A stretch of DNA of 17,441 bases from Phoronis ovalis (lineage: Eukaryota; Phoronida; Phoronidae). The notes under the pieces are model-generated. The model searched no databases. It saw only the letters and a program-made list of their open reading frames with translations, and was not told the origin of the DNA. The stretch lies in the NCBI GenBank assembly GCA_028565635.1, contig JAOXYB010020738.1, forward strand, positions 1 through 17,441. Direction: 5' to 3'. Position numbers and translations under genes: made by a program. Shown piece by piece: positions 1-11,000 of the stretch; the stretch's first letter is position 1, and each line of letters begins with the position of its first letter.

Positions 1-681
1 AGTGACAATTCCTTTCACTCAAATAGCCAATTTAAGCTGCGTGCAATGATGATTCTTCGAATCGTCGTTGTCTTGTTTTAAAGTTGCTTAGGCATTTGAT
101 TAATTACTAATAATGAAAAGGTGAAATAATAATGGTTCACCTTAATTATATTTAATGATTAATCACAGTTTGAACACTTTCCTTATTGAAGGTAGATCAG
201 CATAGAGAGCTGTTAACCTTCAAAATTGTTTCAAGTTTATGCATGGTTATCAAGATGCTATGAATATTATACGTACATTTCAAGCTGTTAGTATTTCCCT
301 AAATGTGACAAAATAAATGATGCCAAAATTGCTAGTGCGACGCAAAGGTCAGAAAAATCCCTGCACTAGCTATATTGATACAAGTATTTTTCAAAATATA
401 CTGTTTAGTATGAACAAATAAATCAGAAACATTATGTCAATTTTTATTTTTGATTTGCGGGAAAATATCTAAAAAAAATAATTAACATGAAGTCGGTCTA
501 CAAACTTGTATATTAAATTGCATCCTTTCTATTATTTGTCAAATATTATTGCGCAGGTGTGAAAAACTTCAAAAAAAAAATTTACGAATAGTTTAACATT
601 TCCTTTATAGTTGTGAGCTAAAGGAAACGAAACAACTAAAATTTGTTTTAAAGCAGTTTAAATACAAATCACATTTAATAT
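1..681. other. 3' flank of the sulfatase gene, no other gene seen
   Basis: AT-rich sequence with no ORF of note on either strand. It probably holds the sulfatase 3' UTR (nearest 200-300 bases to the gene) followed by intergenic DNA. No repeats shared with the rest of the window were recognised. Confidence 0.5.
443..448 (-). terminator. Candidate poly(A) signal of the sulfatase gene
   Basis: Read on the minus strand this is AATAAA, about 235 nt past the stop codon. Another AATAAA overlaps the stop itself (686-681) and is probably too close to act. No cleavage site can be fixed from sequence. Confidence 0.35.
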
Positions 682-3600
682 TTATTCTAATCTGTCCTCA
701 CAATCACAGTGAGGAAAATTACAACATGGCTGCAACCATGGTCGCCATACAAGATTAAGTAGACTATACTGTGTTTCAACTGGAAGAACTGTTCGTTTAT
801 GATTATGTAATGCATTGTTTATTTTGTATAAAATAGCCCTATTTTTATCTAAATCTAATGGTTGTCTTTCGGATGGGTCTTCTGCTATGTTGAACAGTAA
901 GGGTTTTTCTAACCATTCAAAATCTGTATAGCAGCTGCAGATATGATGGTCGTGGCAACCTTCTGTTCCTGGGGTCCACAGAGGCCAAGCAAAATGCAGT
1001 TTCCATGTTGCTGAACCTGCAATTAAAGGATATGAGATGATGAAAAGACAACAATGAATAATCTACCTACAAACATACTTGTACATACACATACAGTGAT
1101 TCTTCAGGTCCCAAAATAAAAATAAAACAAAATTTACCACCGTCTCTGCACACAGTCACCAATCTGGGACCTATACAAAAATGGTATGCAAGTGCAAGAG
1201 TAACATCTGTCAATAAAATTATCAAACATAATTGGTGTATAAAAAGTAAGGCAGCTCAACTTCAAACTGTGACTCCAGTACGTGCAGCAAAGACATTCTT
1301 CAAAGGTTGTGATGTTGGGTGCATATTCTGCATTTATGCATAGTAGTTTTTACATTTGACATTTAATAAACAGGTCAGCAATGAAAATTTTCGACTGTAT
1401 TGATGACGATACAAGATATCAGCATATTTATTACTTACTCTCTTCAGGTTGATATCTAACAGCATACACATTGACACCACAATAATGAAACAAGAATTCA
1501 TGAGGAACTTCATTGCTTTCTCCCATCAATAATGGTAACAGGTTTTTCCCATCAATAATTCTATCTTTTTGTAATGGTACTCCTAATATGTTACTAATGG
1601 TAGGGAAAATATCCATCAAGCTTGTTGGATGATTTATTACCAGCCCAGAAGGGATATGACCCGGCCACATGGCTACACTTGGTACACGGATACCACCATC
1701 CATACTACCTTGACCTTTGCCACCTCAAGGAAGTAAAAAAGAACAAACTTTCCGCAAGACATAATATATGTATAAAACATAAGTACTTTGCAAAATTAAT
1801 TTTTTAGTCTGAAAATTGATAAGTATAATTGAGATGCCCAGATTTGACAGAAAGCTTACTAATTATTGCTTACTATTAAGGAAACATATATCCTAAAGAA
1901 ACGAATTACTAATTAGTGTCATTTAGATTGTGTATAGTGGCCAGGTATTACAATGTATCAACTTAGCTATATGTAAGTTTAAGAAACTTCTAATTACTTT
2001 ATTAAATTACAAACAGATTATGTTTCTTTTTTTACCTCTGTAAATGCCATTGTAACCACCCTCTTTGTTGCCGTGTATGTCCTTCTCTTCATTATGGCCG
2101 CCGTTATCAGATGTAAAGTACACAAAAGTATTGTTGGCAATTCCAATATCTTCAAGTGCTTGCAGCATTTGGCCAACTGACCAATCAAGTTCTTCTACAT
2201 TGTCACCATAGCGACCATGTTTACTGACACCTGGAAAAGTCATTGTATTATTTTGAAAAGCTTTACAACAATGGTTATCTTTAGTCCAATACATGCACAA
2301 AGACCATATTCGTGTATTTTAAGGTTCATTAAATAGTCATATACTTGTTACAGATGTCACCATGACCTACGATGTTCTAGCTAGTAACAAACAGTATGGT
2401 TAAATGTCCGGTTATTTTTGTGCATCGGAACTCTTTAATGGTGTTGCAAGCTAATCTGAACAGCTTGCTTACCATAGTGTCAGGCAGCTAAGCACATCAG
2501 AAACTTTCTGCTAAAGGAAAATAATTCAGTAAATACATACCTTCAAAATTTGGTAAGTTGTGTAAAGCAGTGTGCACTTGGACCCAAGACATCATAAGTA
2601 AGAAAGGGCGATCGTCTTTACTTGTATCCTGCTGGATGAATTGCACACCTTCATTCACAAGTCTTTGTGTTAAGTTATTGCATATCCTAATTGGTTGTTC
2701 AACTACATCAAAATTCCTCATTAGAATACTGTTTATCATTTTTATATTAGCCAAAAAGTAGAAAACAAGTGCAAGTAGTGACATATATATCAATGCTAAG
2801 AGCAGTGCATTGTGTCCTGTAAGGACTTGTTTGTATTTAAGTAGGCACAAACTAAGAGCTAAAATAAAGGAAGACAAAAAAATTGCTTTGTAAACATCTG
2901 GAATAATCACTGTTCCATCCCTTTCTGCACCAAAATCTTTTAGATTCGTCAGAGGAACTCCAAAATAATAGTCAAAACCTTGATTACGAGGGTTGTGACA
3001 CTGGGTACCTTCATTATCACAGTAAACACCTTGATGCCATTTTCCTGCAATTATAAAATAATATGTAGTATTGTTTATGTAGATTTCATGAAATATGCAG
3101 AAAATAATTAGGCAATATGAATTGTAAATATATGGAAAAAAAATTTACACATTTTTCAATTTCTCATCCTGACCAATTAGGTTCTGAACAGGCTGGGTTC
3201 TGAAGATGTAAATTTGAAGTGTAAAGATGGTTGCCATCTTGGATTCATGATGGTGGCCATCTTGGATTCATAATGGCTGCCATGTGAAAATATATTCTTT
3301 GATAACTCTGAAAGTACTGGACTTACTTCAACAAAATGTGGATTAAAATGTTTGCTGGGTTCTTAAGATGAAAATTTGGAATGGAAAATTTGATGGTCAT
3401 CTAAAATCAAAATTGGGTGCAGTGTCAAAAACTAATGTTGCATCCATGTATATGGTGTTGTCATGTGACAGCATAGATCTAGTTGTAATGGATTCTTAAA
3501 ATTGCTAGACTACACCACTGGAATAAGTTATTGTAAAATTAGTATTTCAATAACCAACATAATAAAGCGTTATAAAGATATTAAACCTATAAGTGCTGTT

Positions 3601-4486
3601 CTGTATCCTGCATCTTTCGCTACTTCTGCAAAGGTTGTCTCATTGTGTGGCAAGCCCCCTAATGAAGCAACGAAGAACATAACTTGCATTCTCCCAATTG
3701 GTTCCATACCTGTTATCAAAGCGGTGATATTATTTTTAGAAGCGAGGGATGTGTTAAAATGATTCCAAAAAATGCAGCAGCACAATATTCACAACCTGAT
3801 GTTTTACATGTAGGCTGCAGCCTATAATCCATTTTTCCTTGATGTTCTACTTCTTTCAGCAAAAGGTTACTTGCTAGAATTACTTTGTTGAAACAAAATA
3901 CTGTAACTGATTTTATGTTACCATTACCATAATTGTATTCACTTCTCACTACACCAAGATGTCTTTATAAGACATATTAAAGGTTGTGAGGGTGGGGGGA
4001 AATTCTTCTTACTCCATATAATAATAATACCGTTATTAGTACTGTCTAAATAGTAATTTTAATCAATTTAGTTAAAACTATTATAAACTCTTGGTAGATT
4101 GTGATAATGGAATATGTTCCGGATTCTGACCATTTCTGAAATCGAGAAGGTATAAACTTGACTTAGATTGTACGTAGGATTGCCCAACTTGACATTGCCA
4201 ATATAATTAAAGTTGTACCTGATCGTACTGGATATCTTCCGGTAAGGAAAGCTGCTCTGCTTGGAGAACACACTGCAGATGCTGTCAAATGCTGAGTCAG
4301 TGTGACCCCTTGTTTGCCAATGCTGTCAATATTTGGTGTTCTTATTGTTGTATTACCAAAAATACCAACGTCACCAATGGCCAAGTCATCTGCCATTAAC
4401 AACAAAATATTAGGCTGATGTGTTTTGCTGCATAGTACTTCCGGCATCATGAAGTAAATTAACATAAAAAACGTGAGTTGATACAT
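682..4486 (-). CDS. STS: Steryl-sulfatase-like arylsulfatase (STS/ARSD/ARSE/ARSF/ARSH branch), complete, six coding exons
   Basis: Exons in coding order: 4486-4219, 3709-3587, 3044-2541, 2230-2036, 1723-1439, 1016-682 (stop TAA 684-682). They total 1710 nt, or 569 aa, close to the roughly 580 aa usual for STS. All junctions are GT-AG and phase 1. Seen: hydrophobic signal peptide (residues 1-20); metal-binding DD at 33-34; signature [12 protein letters not shown] with Cys73 as the formylglycine site; KWH with Lys132 and His134; His288 in VHTAL; Asp340-Asn341 in SDNGG. Residues about 184-199 and 209-230 form two hydrophobic helices, the ER-membrane hairpin of this branch. An NLT glycosylation sequon lies at 254. 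The C-terminus is Cys-rich, as in STS. Family knowledge: hydrolyses sulfate esters in the ER lumen after SUMF1-type activation. Substrate (steroid or other aryl sulfate) cannot be told from sequence. Odd: Gln135 where STS has Leu after the catalytic His. The start ATG directly follows TTTTCAG, suggesting a 5' noncoding exon further upstream. Confidence 0.93.
3186..3458 (+). repeat. Dispersed repeat with roughly 140-bp unit, copy A (inside sulfatase intron 2)
   Basis: Contains GGTGGCCATCTTGGATTCA twice in slightly varied form, then a block reading GATAACTCTGAAAGTACTGGA and ATTAAAATGTTTGCTGGGTTC. The same ordered blocks recur at 12750-13120 in the same plus orientation, with substitutions throughout. 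No ORF or clear terminal repeats are seen. It looks like a tandem-unit dispersed repeat or remnant of a non-autonomous element. Confidence 0.7.
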
Positions 4487-4800
4487 CTGAAAAGACAATA
4501 TATTATATAAAACTATATTTTTTTTACTAGTTATGTAAACCATTTAAATTTAATTGAACCTAATTTCAGCATGCAGATATATAGTCAAAGTTATAAAAAC
4601 TACATCACAATATTTGTATTATTTTCTTCAAACTTTAGCTTGAAACCGAGTTTGTGACAAAGTTTAGCAAGTGCACTCATTGATTCCCCAACCCACTTTT
4701 TCCTTTTACAGTAGCTATGAATTTATTTTATTTCACTGAATAAATAGCTTGCAAGGAGATAAAATTAGGGCTGCCTAAAATATGTCAACGTTTACATATA

Positions 4801-5070
4801 GATGAGGGGTGTACGGGGGGGGTATTGTGATAAGCGATCATTTGGTCTGTTACGTGCGAGCAGCGAACATTGCCTTGTTCTGTTAAGTACGAGCAGCGAG
4901 CATTGTCTTTTGGCGACCATTATTTTGCTTTTTTTTTATTTTAGCGTATTTATTTGTTTTGATGACATTTTTTTTTGGTTGTCAATTTTTCTTGTTAAGT
5001 GCGAGCAGCGAGCATTGCTGATGTTTAAGTGCGAGCGTTGTACCTTGGGGGTACCCCCTATCCCCTTCAT
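4801..5070. mobile_element. MITE-like element with internal repeated motif
   Basis: The ends are imperfect inverted copies: ATGAGGGGTGTACGGGGGG at the left and, read in reverse complement, ATGAAGGGGATAGGGGG at the right. Inside, the motif AAGTGCGAGCAGCGAGCATTG occurs at 4997-5017 and in variant form at 4853-4872 and 4885-4905, with a partial copy at 5027-5040. A 119-codon open frame over this stretch is translated repeat and T-runs, not a gene. No target-site duplication could be fixed. Confidence 0.45.
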
Positions 5071-5189
5071 AGATTACACAGGATACCATATGATAGTATG
5101 TTATATTTATTTATTTAAACCTGTAACAGCACTTTCTCGACATATATTGCTTCCCATTTGAATGCACCAGGTGGCTTGTAAAATCATGA

Positions 5190-5335
5190 ATATTATTAAA
5201 TATAATAATAATAATATGCATTTGTATAGCCCTATAAAATTTATATAACAATATAAAATACACAAATTAATAGAATTAATCAGTTAATGTTATAAAATTA
5301 TATTATTTAATTATTATTATTAACAATATTTAAAA
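5190..5335. repeat. AT-rich tract with ATA/TAA microsatellite
   Basis: Runs of TAA and ATT triplets flank GCATTTGTATAGCCC, with long stretches of A/T only. A second small run of TAA triplets lies at 6282-6296. Low-complexity DNA with no gene signal. Confidence 0.6.
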
Positions 5336-5717
5336 ATGGTTTTGGTGCTGTTTCTTTAATTGGAGGAAATTCCGATATTGGGCAAGTGCCCCCCAGGACT
5401 TTTATCCTGATAGTAAAGAATTCTGGCGGTGTTCGAATTATATTATTATAATAGTGTTATTATCCCAGAATTATTATATCCGTTATATATGATATGTTAA
5501 ACTTTTAAGTCTAAAATTTTATTGAGATGGGTTATACTTACTGTAGACTTTGTACTTAGTGGTGAAGTTAAAACAGGGACTCCGTCAATCAGGGTGAAAT
5601 CGTGATCACATATCGGAAATTTTGACATAGATGTTGCAAATTTTCGCCTCACTCTCAACCCACCCTCAAAACCGAATAAGTCGCCGAAATGCGTTCAAAT
5701 CATGTGCTAAAACTAGT

Positions 5718-5768
5718 CTAATTATCTACGCAACTTATAGAGTTTATATAGCAAAATAACTAAGTAAC
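5718..5768 (+). pseudogene. Decayed fragment of HHAT exon 1 (3' end plus former donor)
   Basis: CTAATTATCTACGCAACTTAT (5718-5738) is identical to 16286-16306 in the downstream exon 1 copy. The next 16 bases match with two differences, so 35 of 37 agree. The similarity continues through the exon/intron junction with small gaps (TAAGTAAC against TAGGTAAC), but the donor GGT is missing and the frame runs into TAA. Translated, it reads LIIYATYRVYIAK, the end of the first membrane helix of HHAT. No other HHAT exon was found beside it, so it is a relic of an earlier duplication of the 5' end. Confidence 0.7.
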
Positions 5769-7031
5769 CAGTGGTGGAAATGTTCACAAAAATGCAATGT
5801 TTTAACTACATACGTAAAGTAGGTCAACAGTCCCTGCCGAGCTTGTACTAATGTCATAATCCCGGGGGGTGTCAAGTATTCCATAGTCAAGTACCCCGGG
5901 TCTAAAATCGACTAAAAGTCTTCAAGACAGACCAGATTACACATCCTAAATAAATTATTTATACTTATTGGACATAGCTCCAACTAAATGTTTCTACTGC
6001 TCGAAAATTAAAAAAAATACTTATAATATGAATATAACTACATGTATAACTCAAGCATGTAGACACTGCATGAAACAGATTAACTAAAAAAAATAATTTA
6101 AATAATTGGTAAGTTCTTTAAATTATAGATTCATATTTGCACTGATAAAAAATTCGTGATACAAAATAATATAGTTACATGTATTGTGTCTATAAATAAT
6201 TTTCTATTAACAAATTTTAAAACAAAAACATTATGCATACAAAATAACAAGGAGTAAAAACCTGACCTTCAATATTAGGATTATAATAATAATAATGCAC
6301 CCTAAGAAATCTCACGCATTCATAAATCACCATGCACATTACAACACATACCTGGTTAGTTTTAAAATAAAATTCTGTCGATTACGACAAAAACAGTTAA
6401 AACAACATAAAAATCGTAAACTGTGTTCCCCGCTGTGTTGTAGATCTATATCGCAATAAATGGATATTACCTGTACAACAATTATATTACATGTACAACT
6501 ACTAAAAAAAGTTTTGTAATAAATGCACCCGCGGCATTCGGTACAATAATTTAACGTTACCTAAAAGTCAATACTTTATTGCATTTTCATTTTCAGTGAA
6601 TAGTTTGAATTTTATGAGCTACCAAAACCCCCAAAAACAAAAATGTTAAATATATTACTCTTAGTCTGCCTTTATATCCTCTCTACTCGATCGGGGTTTT
6701 TTTTTACACGAAAGCAGAAAGGGGAAGAGCCCGTCACTACATTTAGAAGCCATTTCGACAGAAACCCACGTTTAAATTCCGAGATGAGTATTTTTGGATT
6801 AAAAATTCGCAAACAAAATTAAACAACAACCGAGTATATAAAACGTGCTTCCCCTTGTTTTGCTTTTGCTCTAATGTTTATATAACATTTGTTACTGTCG
6901 GTTAGCATTATTATGCAACTTTAGGTTATCATATTATAAAAATGTAAAATTATCTTTATTGAATATTTACGATAAATTAGTCGTACAATTATTAAGTTAA
7001 ATCTGATTTTCTATCCTTTGTCTCTTGATTG

Positions 7032-7096
7032 ATCTCTTTGATTGTTATCATCGCGTGTACAAAGTGCCTGGTTGTCATCGTGTACTAAGTGCCTGG
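7032..7096 (+). repeat. Imperfect direct repeat, about 25 bp, two copies
   Basis: TCATCGCGTGTACAAAGTGCCTGG is followed directly by TCATCGTGTACTAAGTGCCTGGG. Short local duplication; function unknown. Confidence 0.6.
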
Positions 7097-7225
7097 GATT
7101 AATTGGCTACCTCTTTTATAGTCATTGACGGAAATGAACTTTGAACATCGTGAGGCAGTCATGTGCGTTCATGATTCTCACCTGATATATGGTTAAGCCT
7201 TTACGCAACGCCTAGATTAACGAGG

Positions 7226-7257
7226 CACAATGTATCACAATGTATCACAATGTATCA
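7226..7257 (+). repeat. Three tandem copies of CACAATGTAT
   Basis: A perfect 10-bp unit repeated three times in a row, ending in CATC. Probably a small tandem duplication with no evident role. Confidence 0.7.
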
Positions 7258-7702
7258 TCTATTAAGATTCCCAGAATATTTAAGAATTATAGTTATCAGT
7301 ACAAAACTCGTGAAGATATGCATTTGCGCTATAAACAATAATTTTTGTTCGTTCGATCTTCTGATACTATAAATAATGCTGCATGATAACTAAATAATTA
7401 TAATTTATAAATACATGTAAGCGGTTGCTGTATCAATATTTTTAAATAAAAAATCATATATTTTGTGCTTTACTTTAGTTTTAAACTTAATTTATTTTAC
7501 TCGATCTTACTGATTTTTATAATTATTAAAAATATATTTTAGTCTGTCTGTTTTAACTTTAACTTAATAGATGTAAATTAAAGGTACTTATTGTCAAATT
7601 GTATTTATTTAATTGAATTGGATTAATTGAATTGAGTGCAATCATCTCAAGACACAGTCGTTCAGCTGCACTGAACAGTAGTGGGGAAAACTCCCCCCAA
7701 TT

Positions 7703-8059
7703 GCCATCAGAGCCGCCATCGGCTATCATTTAGCAATAATGGCCGATGCAATTGTGAATGAAGCTATAATTAATATTAATGAATTAATACCTCAAAGAGC
7801 ACTATTTTGTTACTGAGTTATATTGATCGGTTTGTACATACTTACATGACGTAGTATATTATTTTGTTACACAGATAAAAGTTCAATATTGAAAAGCTTG
7901 TTTGCTTATCAATATAATGAGTCAACAATGCAAGGACAATGGAGCTATTACAAGTTTTTTTTATTCGATCGTGAGGTAGACTGCTCGGGTGGTTGAACTC
8001 GTTATTTAAACTTCAAACGCATTTCATGTGTAAGCAAATATGATGTGATAAATTTTAAG
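7703..8059 (+). promoter_or_regulatory. HHAT upstream region, copy 1 of a duplicated 5' module
   Basis: Aligns in blocks with 15727-16059, upstream of the second exon 1. Shared blocks include GCCATCAG plus AATAATGGC, TGATCGGTTTGTA, CAACAATGCA followed by TACAAG, and ATATGATKTGATAAA near the start codon. A hairpin CATCGGC...GCCGATG lies at 7717-7748. Conservation in two diverged copies suggests promoter or 5' UTR function. The block 7796-7834 also aligns codon for codon with the micropeptide ORF at 15801-15944, but carries TGA at 7814-7816, so here it is not coding. The transcription start cannot be placed. Confidence 0.5.
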
Positions 8060-11000
8060 ATGACACGTCGAACTGGTGCTACTAGGAAAAAGGCGACAGT
8101 TGAACTACGTCCAGGTGGCACGGTGAAGACACAGATCGACCACTGGGCATCAGAAAATTCCCTCCCGAAGCTTGAATCCTGGATATATTGGGCTGGTTAT
8201 ATTAGCATAATTATCTACGCAATTTACAAAGTTTATAAAGCAAGCCTCGGTAGGTATAACTTGTGCATTTGCGATTTCCAGGAAGATGATTTGTTTTTAA
8301 GTTAATATTTTAATTTCCAAAACAATCGTGTCGATCTATTAATCGCGGGGAGCACTTGTATATATGATGAATACAGGGCTGTGCCGCCAAAATGGGTCAC
8401 CTTTTCACAGATAAATCCCTAAAAATGGGTCCACTTTTCACAGAAATGTTCCTAAAAATTGGTTCACTTTTCAACAGAATTCCTAAAAATTGATCGCTTT
8501 TTCACGATTTTTTCCGACAGAAAACCTTAAAAATGTGGGTTTTCTTTTTGTGACAGCAAACCCTAAAAATGGGTCCAAAATTCCTAAAAATGGGTGAACA
8601 TTTTGAGTTTGGGCTGCACATCCCCGTATGGTCAGGTACTCCTCTTGGGATTTCTATTAAGATCTTGAATTTCCATCACTGTAAGTCGGCAGTGACTGGC
8701 TGATTGTGAGTTATCTTTTGCATGATTATGAAATCAAATATAGTTAGTATGTCATTTGATCAGTTGTAATAATTTTATTTAAAGATGCATAAGTAAAAAC
8801 TGCGATGTTTTTCTCTTTTAAGAAATATGTGTGATTTGGAATCCTTCTAACTAAATCTACCATTTGTATAAATAGATTTGTGATTTCAGAATATGAAGAT
8901 GCTCTCCATCCAAATGTTTTCAAGACAGGGTGGAAGTTAATTGGGAAACAATTAGACAACGGCAACTATGAATGGTCATTTTGGTTTGTCTGGTACTCAA
9001 AACACTGGCCATGGATTATTGGTCATATACCACTGGGCGTCCTGCTACGATTCACATTTCCTCAGGTAGAATTAACGTATTGTCTGTTTTAGCACAGACG
9101 TCAATGATTACATGGATTATGTATTCACATCGAAATTTAAATAAAAATGAACTAGAGACCTACAAGATAATAAAAATAATAACAGTAAAAAAACGTTATA
9201 TAAACATGGAGGTACACTTGTCATAAAACTTGGTGGGGATGAAAATATATCTCATCTAGTAAAAATTAACTTATTTGCCAAAAAAAACACCTCAGGGCAA
9301 AAAGGCAAAGGGATCTATGGGGTAGTACATATTCAGTCACTTTGAATGATAATGCTTCCTGATAGCGCTTCCCCCTGTCCAGGCCCCCAGGGTAGACTAC
9401 ATAAATTCAGCTGATGTTCATAAATACGAAAACAAAATAGAAGTAATGGATGACAGTAAGACTGAACTGAATTGTGTACAGTCATGGTACACCATTAAAC
9501 TGAGTCTCGTAAAAATAATTTCAAAAAAAATTGCTGACTGAGCTATAATAGAAAGAGATGCTTCTTGCTGGCAAGTGTGAGCTGACAATGAGCGAATTAA
9601 ATCATTAATGAAATGTTGTTACTTAATTAGAATATATTCAGTAGTAATTAGAAGTTAAATGTAAAAATTAAAATTTGTTCCATTTCTATCTGGTTCAGAC
9701 ATACTAGTAAACTCATCACAAAAACGGGACAAAAATGTCCATTGCTAATTGTATATGATGCATGCAATAATGCATTACTCTGGATTTTATGTGCTATGTG
9801 TGTAATCAAGGCATGAAATTCAGTTTTATATTTCCGCTAATCATCTGCTGCAACTTCTTGGAAGACTGATTTACTTGTACTCTGAAATTCTGGAATCGCA
9901 AAAACTTGGCTACATCTGCATTTTTGGTACCATTTGTCAAAGAAAAATAATAAATGATATGCACTGTACTATCTACAATCAAAACACATTGCTTTCAGAT
10001 TATTCAGACATTCTATTTATTATATGGCCTGGTAGCTGTTAGCAATATTATGGGGTGGAGTGCTTTGGTGATACTACTTGCACATTGTCTTGCTATGTAT
10101 AGTGCTGCCATAATGTCGCGATCGCAGACTGTGGTGTGGATGGTTGCTGTTGTACTGTTGTCAACACTGAAGATCAATCCATTTAAAGACTATATGGTAA
10201 ATATTGTATTGTGGTTATTACCTTATTTGGACTTGGCGGTCATGAAAACGCAGTCACAGTGACATTTTTGACTTTTCTGAATTGCTTGAACCTGTACAAA
10301 TAAAGTGTTTTTACAATGACGGTTGCTGATATTTTCAGAAATCATTGGTTTGATATTTTTTGTTATAAATCGTAAATTCTTTTCATTATTATGTTGTTAA
10401 AATAATCACTTTTAGTGTTTTAATTATATCACATGTAATTCATTTGTACTTGTTACAGAAAACTTTATATCCAGATGACGATCATATGGAGCGACAATAC
10501 TATTTACTGGTATTTGCTACCGCTATGGCATATCTACGCTACATAAGTTTCTGCATGGAAGCCTGTTTTACAACTGTCAACGGGCAATTGTCACCAAGCC
10601 GTTCACTCAGAGACATGCTCGTATATTGTTTTTATTTTCCTGCATTCTTTATGGGTCCAGTTATGACCTACGACGTATTTTACAAACAGGTACATGGCCG
10701 CTACCTGTATAGCCTCTACTGGTTCTCGTCATGTTGTGTACTTTGATGGAACATAACAAATTGATTGAATTCGTTTAATTGCTTGTTGTCTTCCGGGGAT
10801 CCGACTTAAATCAATGACATGTACGCATGTTTGTCAACAAAAAAGCGTGATTTTTAACAGCGAAGCAGTTTAACGCGCGTTACACAATAAGGGTTACAAT
10901 TTTTCGATAAAATATGCAAAAAGGTGCATTTATTACACAATGGCAACTTAGGTGAGTTCACTTACTACAGCACCTACAGCAGTATAATAAGTGTATAACC

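Larger units (their letters stand above)
5074..7690. other. Intergenic region between the divergent sulfatase and HHAT genes
   Basis: No coding exon is visible apart from the HHAT exon 1 relic at 5718-5768. On the minus strand two good donor-like sites could end a 5' noncoding exon of the sulfatase: CTACA/GTAAGTAT at 5542/5541 and CCAG/GTATGTG at 6352/6351. A plus-strand TATATAAA lies at 6835-6842. A short CCCGGGGGG...GTACCCCGGG inverted pair lies at 5862-5900. The rest is AT-rich DNA without recognised content. Confidence 0.4.

Noticed and set aside
2558-2761. 67-codon plus-strand frame
   Set aside because: It is antisense to sulfatase exon 3, which carries the conserved membrane hairpin and VHTAL motif on the other strand.
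4802-5161. 119-codon plus-strand open frame
   Set aside because: It runs through the MITE-like repeat, T-runs and GC motif copies, has no domain and no splice context, and is best explained as translated repeat.
5571-5837. CAGGGACT...AGTCCCTG pair around the exon 1 relic as terminal repeats of a mobile element
   Set aside because: Only eight bases match, the flanking bases differ, and no target duplication is visible, so chance is likely.
6835-6842. TATATAAA as the HHAT TATA box
   Set aside because: It lies 1.2 kb from the start codon in AT-rich DNA and is not part of the conserved duplicated upstream blocks; kept only as a weak possibility.
8045-8059. In-frame GTG start upstream of HHAT ATG 8060
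   Set aside because: Animals rarely start at GTG, and the duplicated exon at 16121 starts at the ATG equivalent to 8060.
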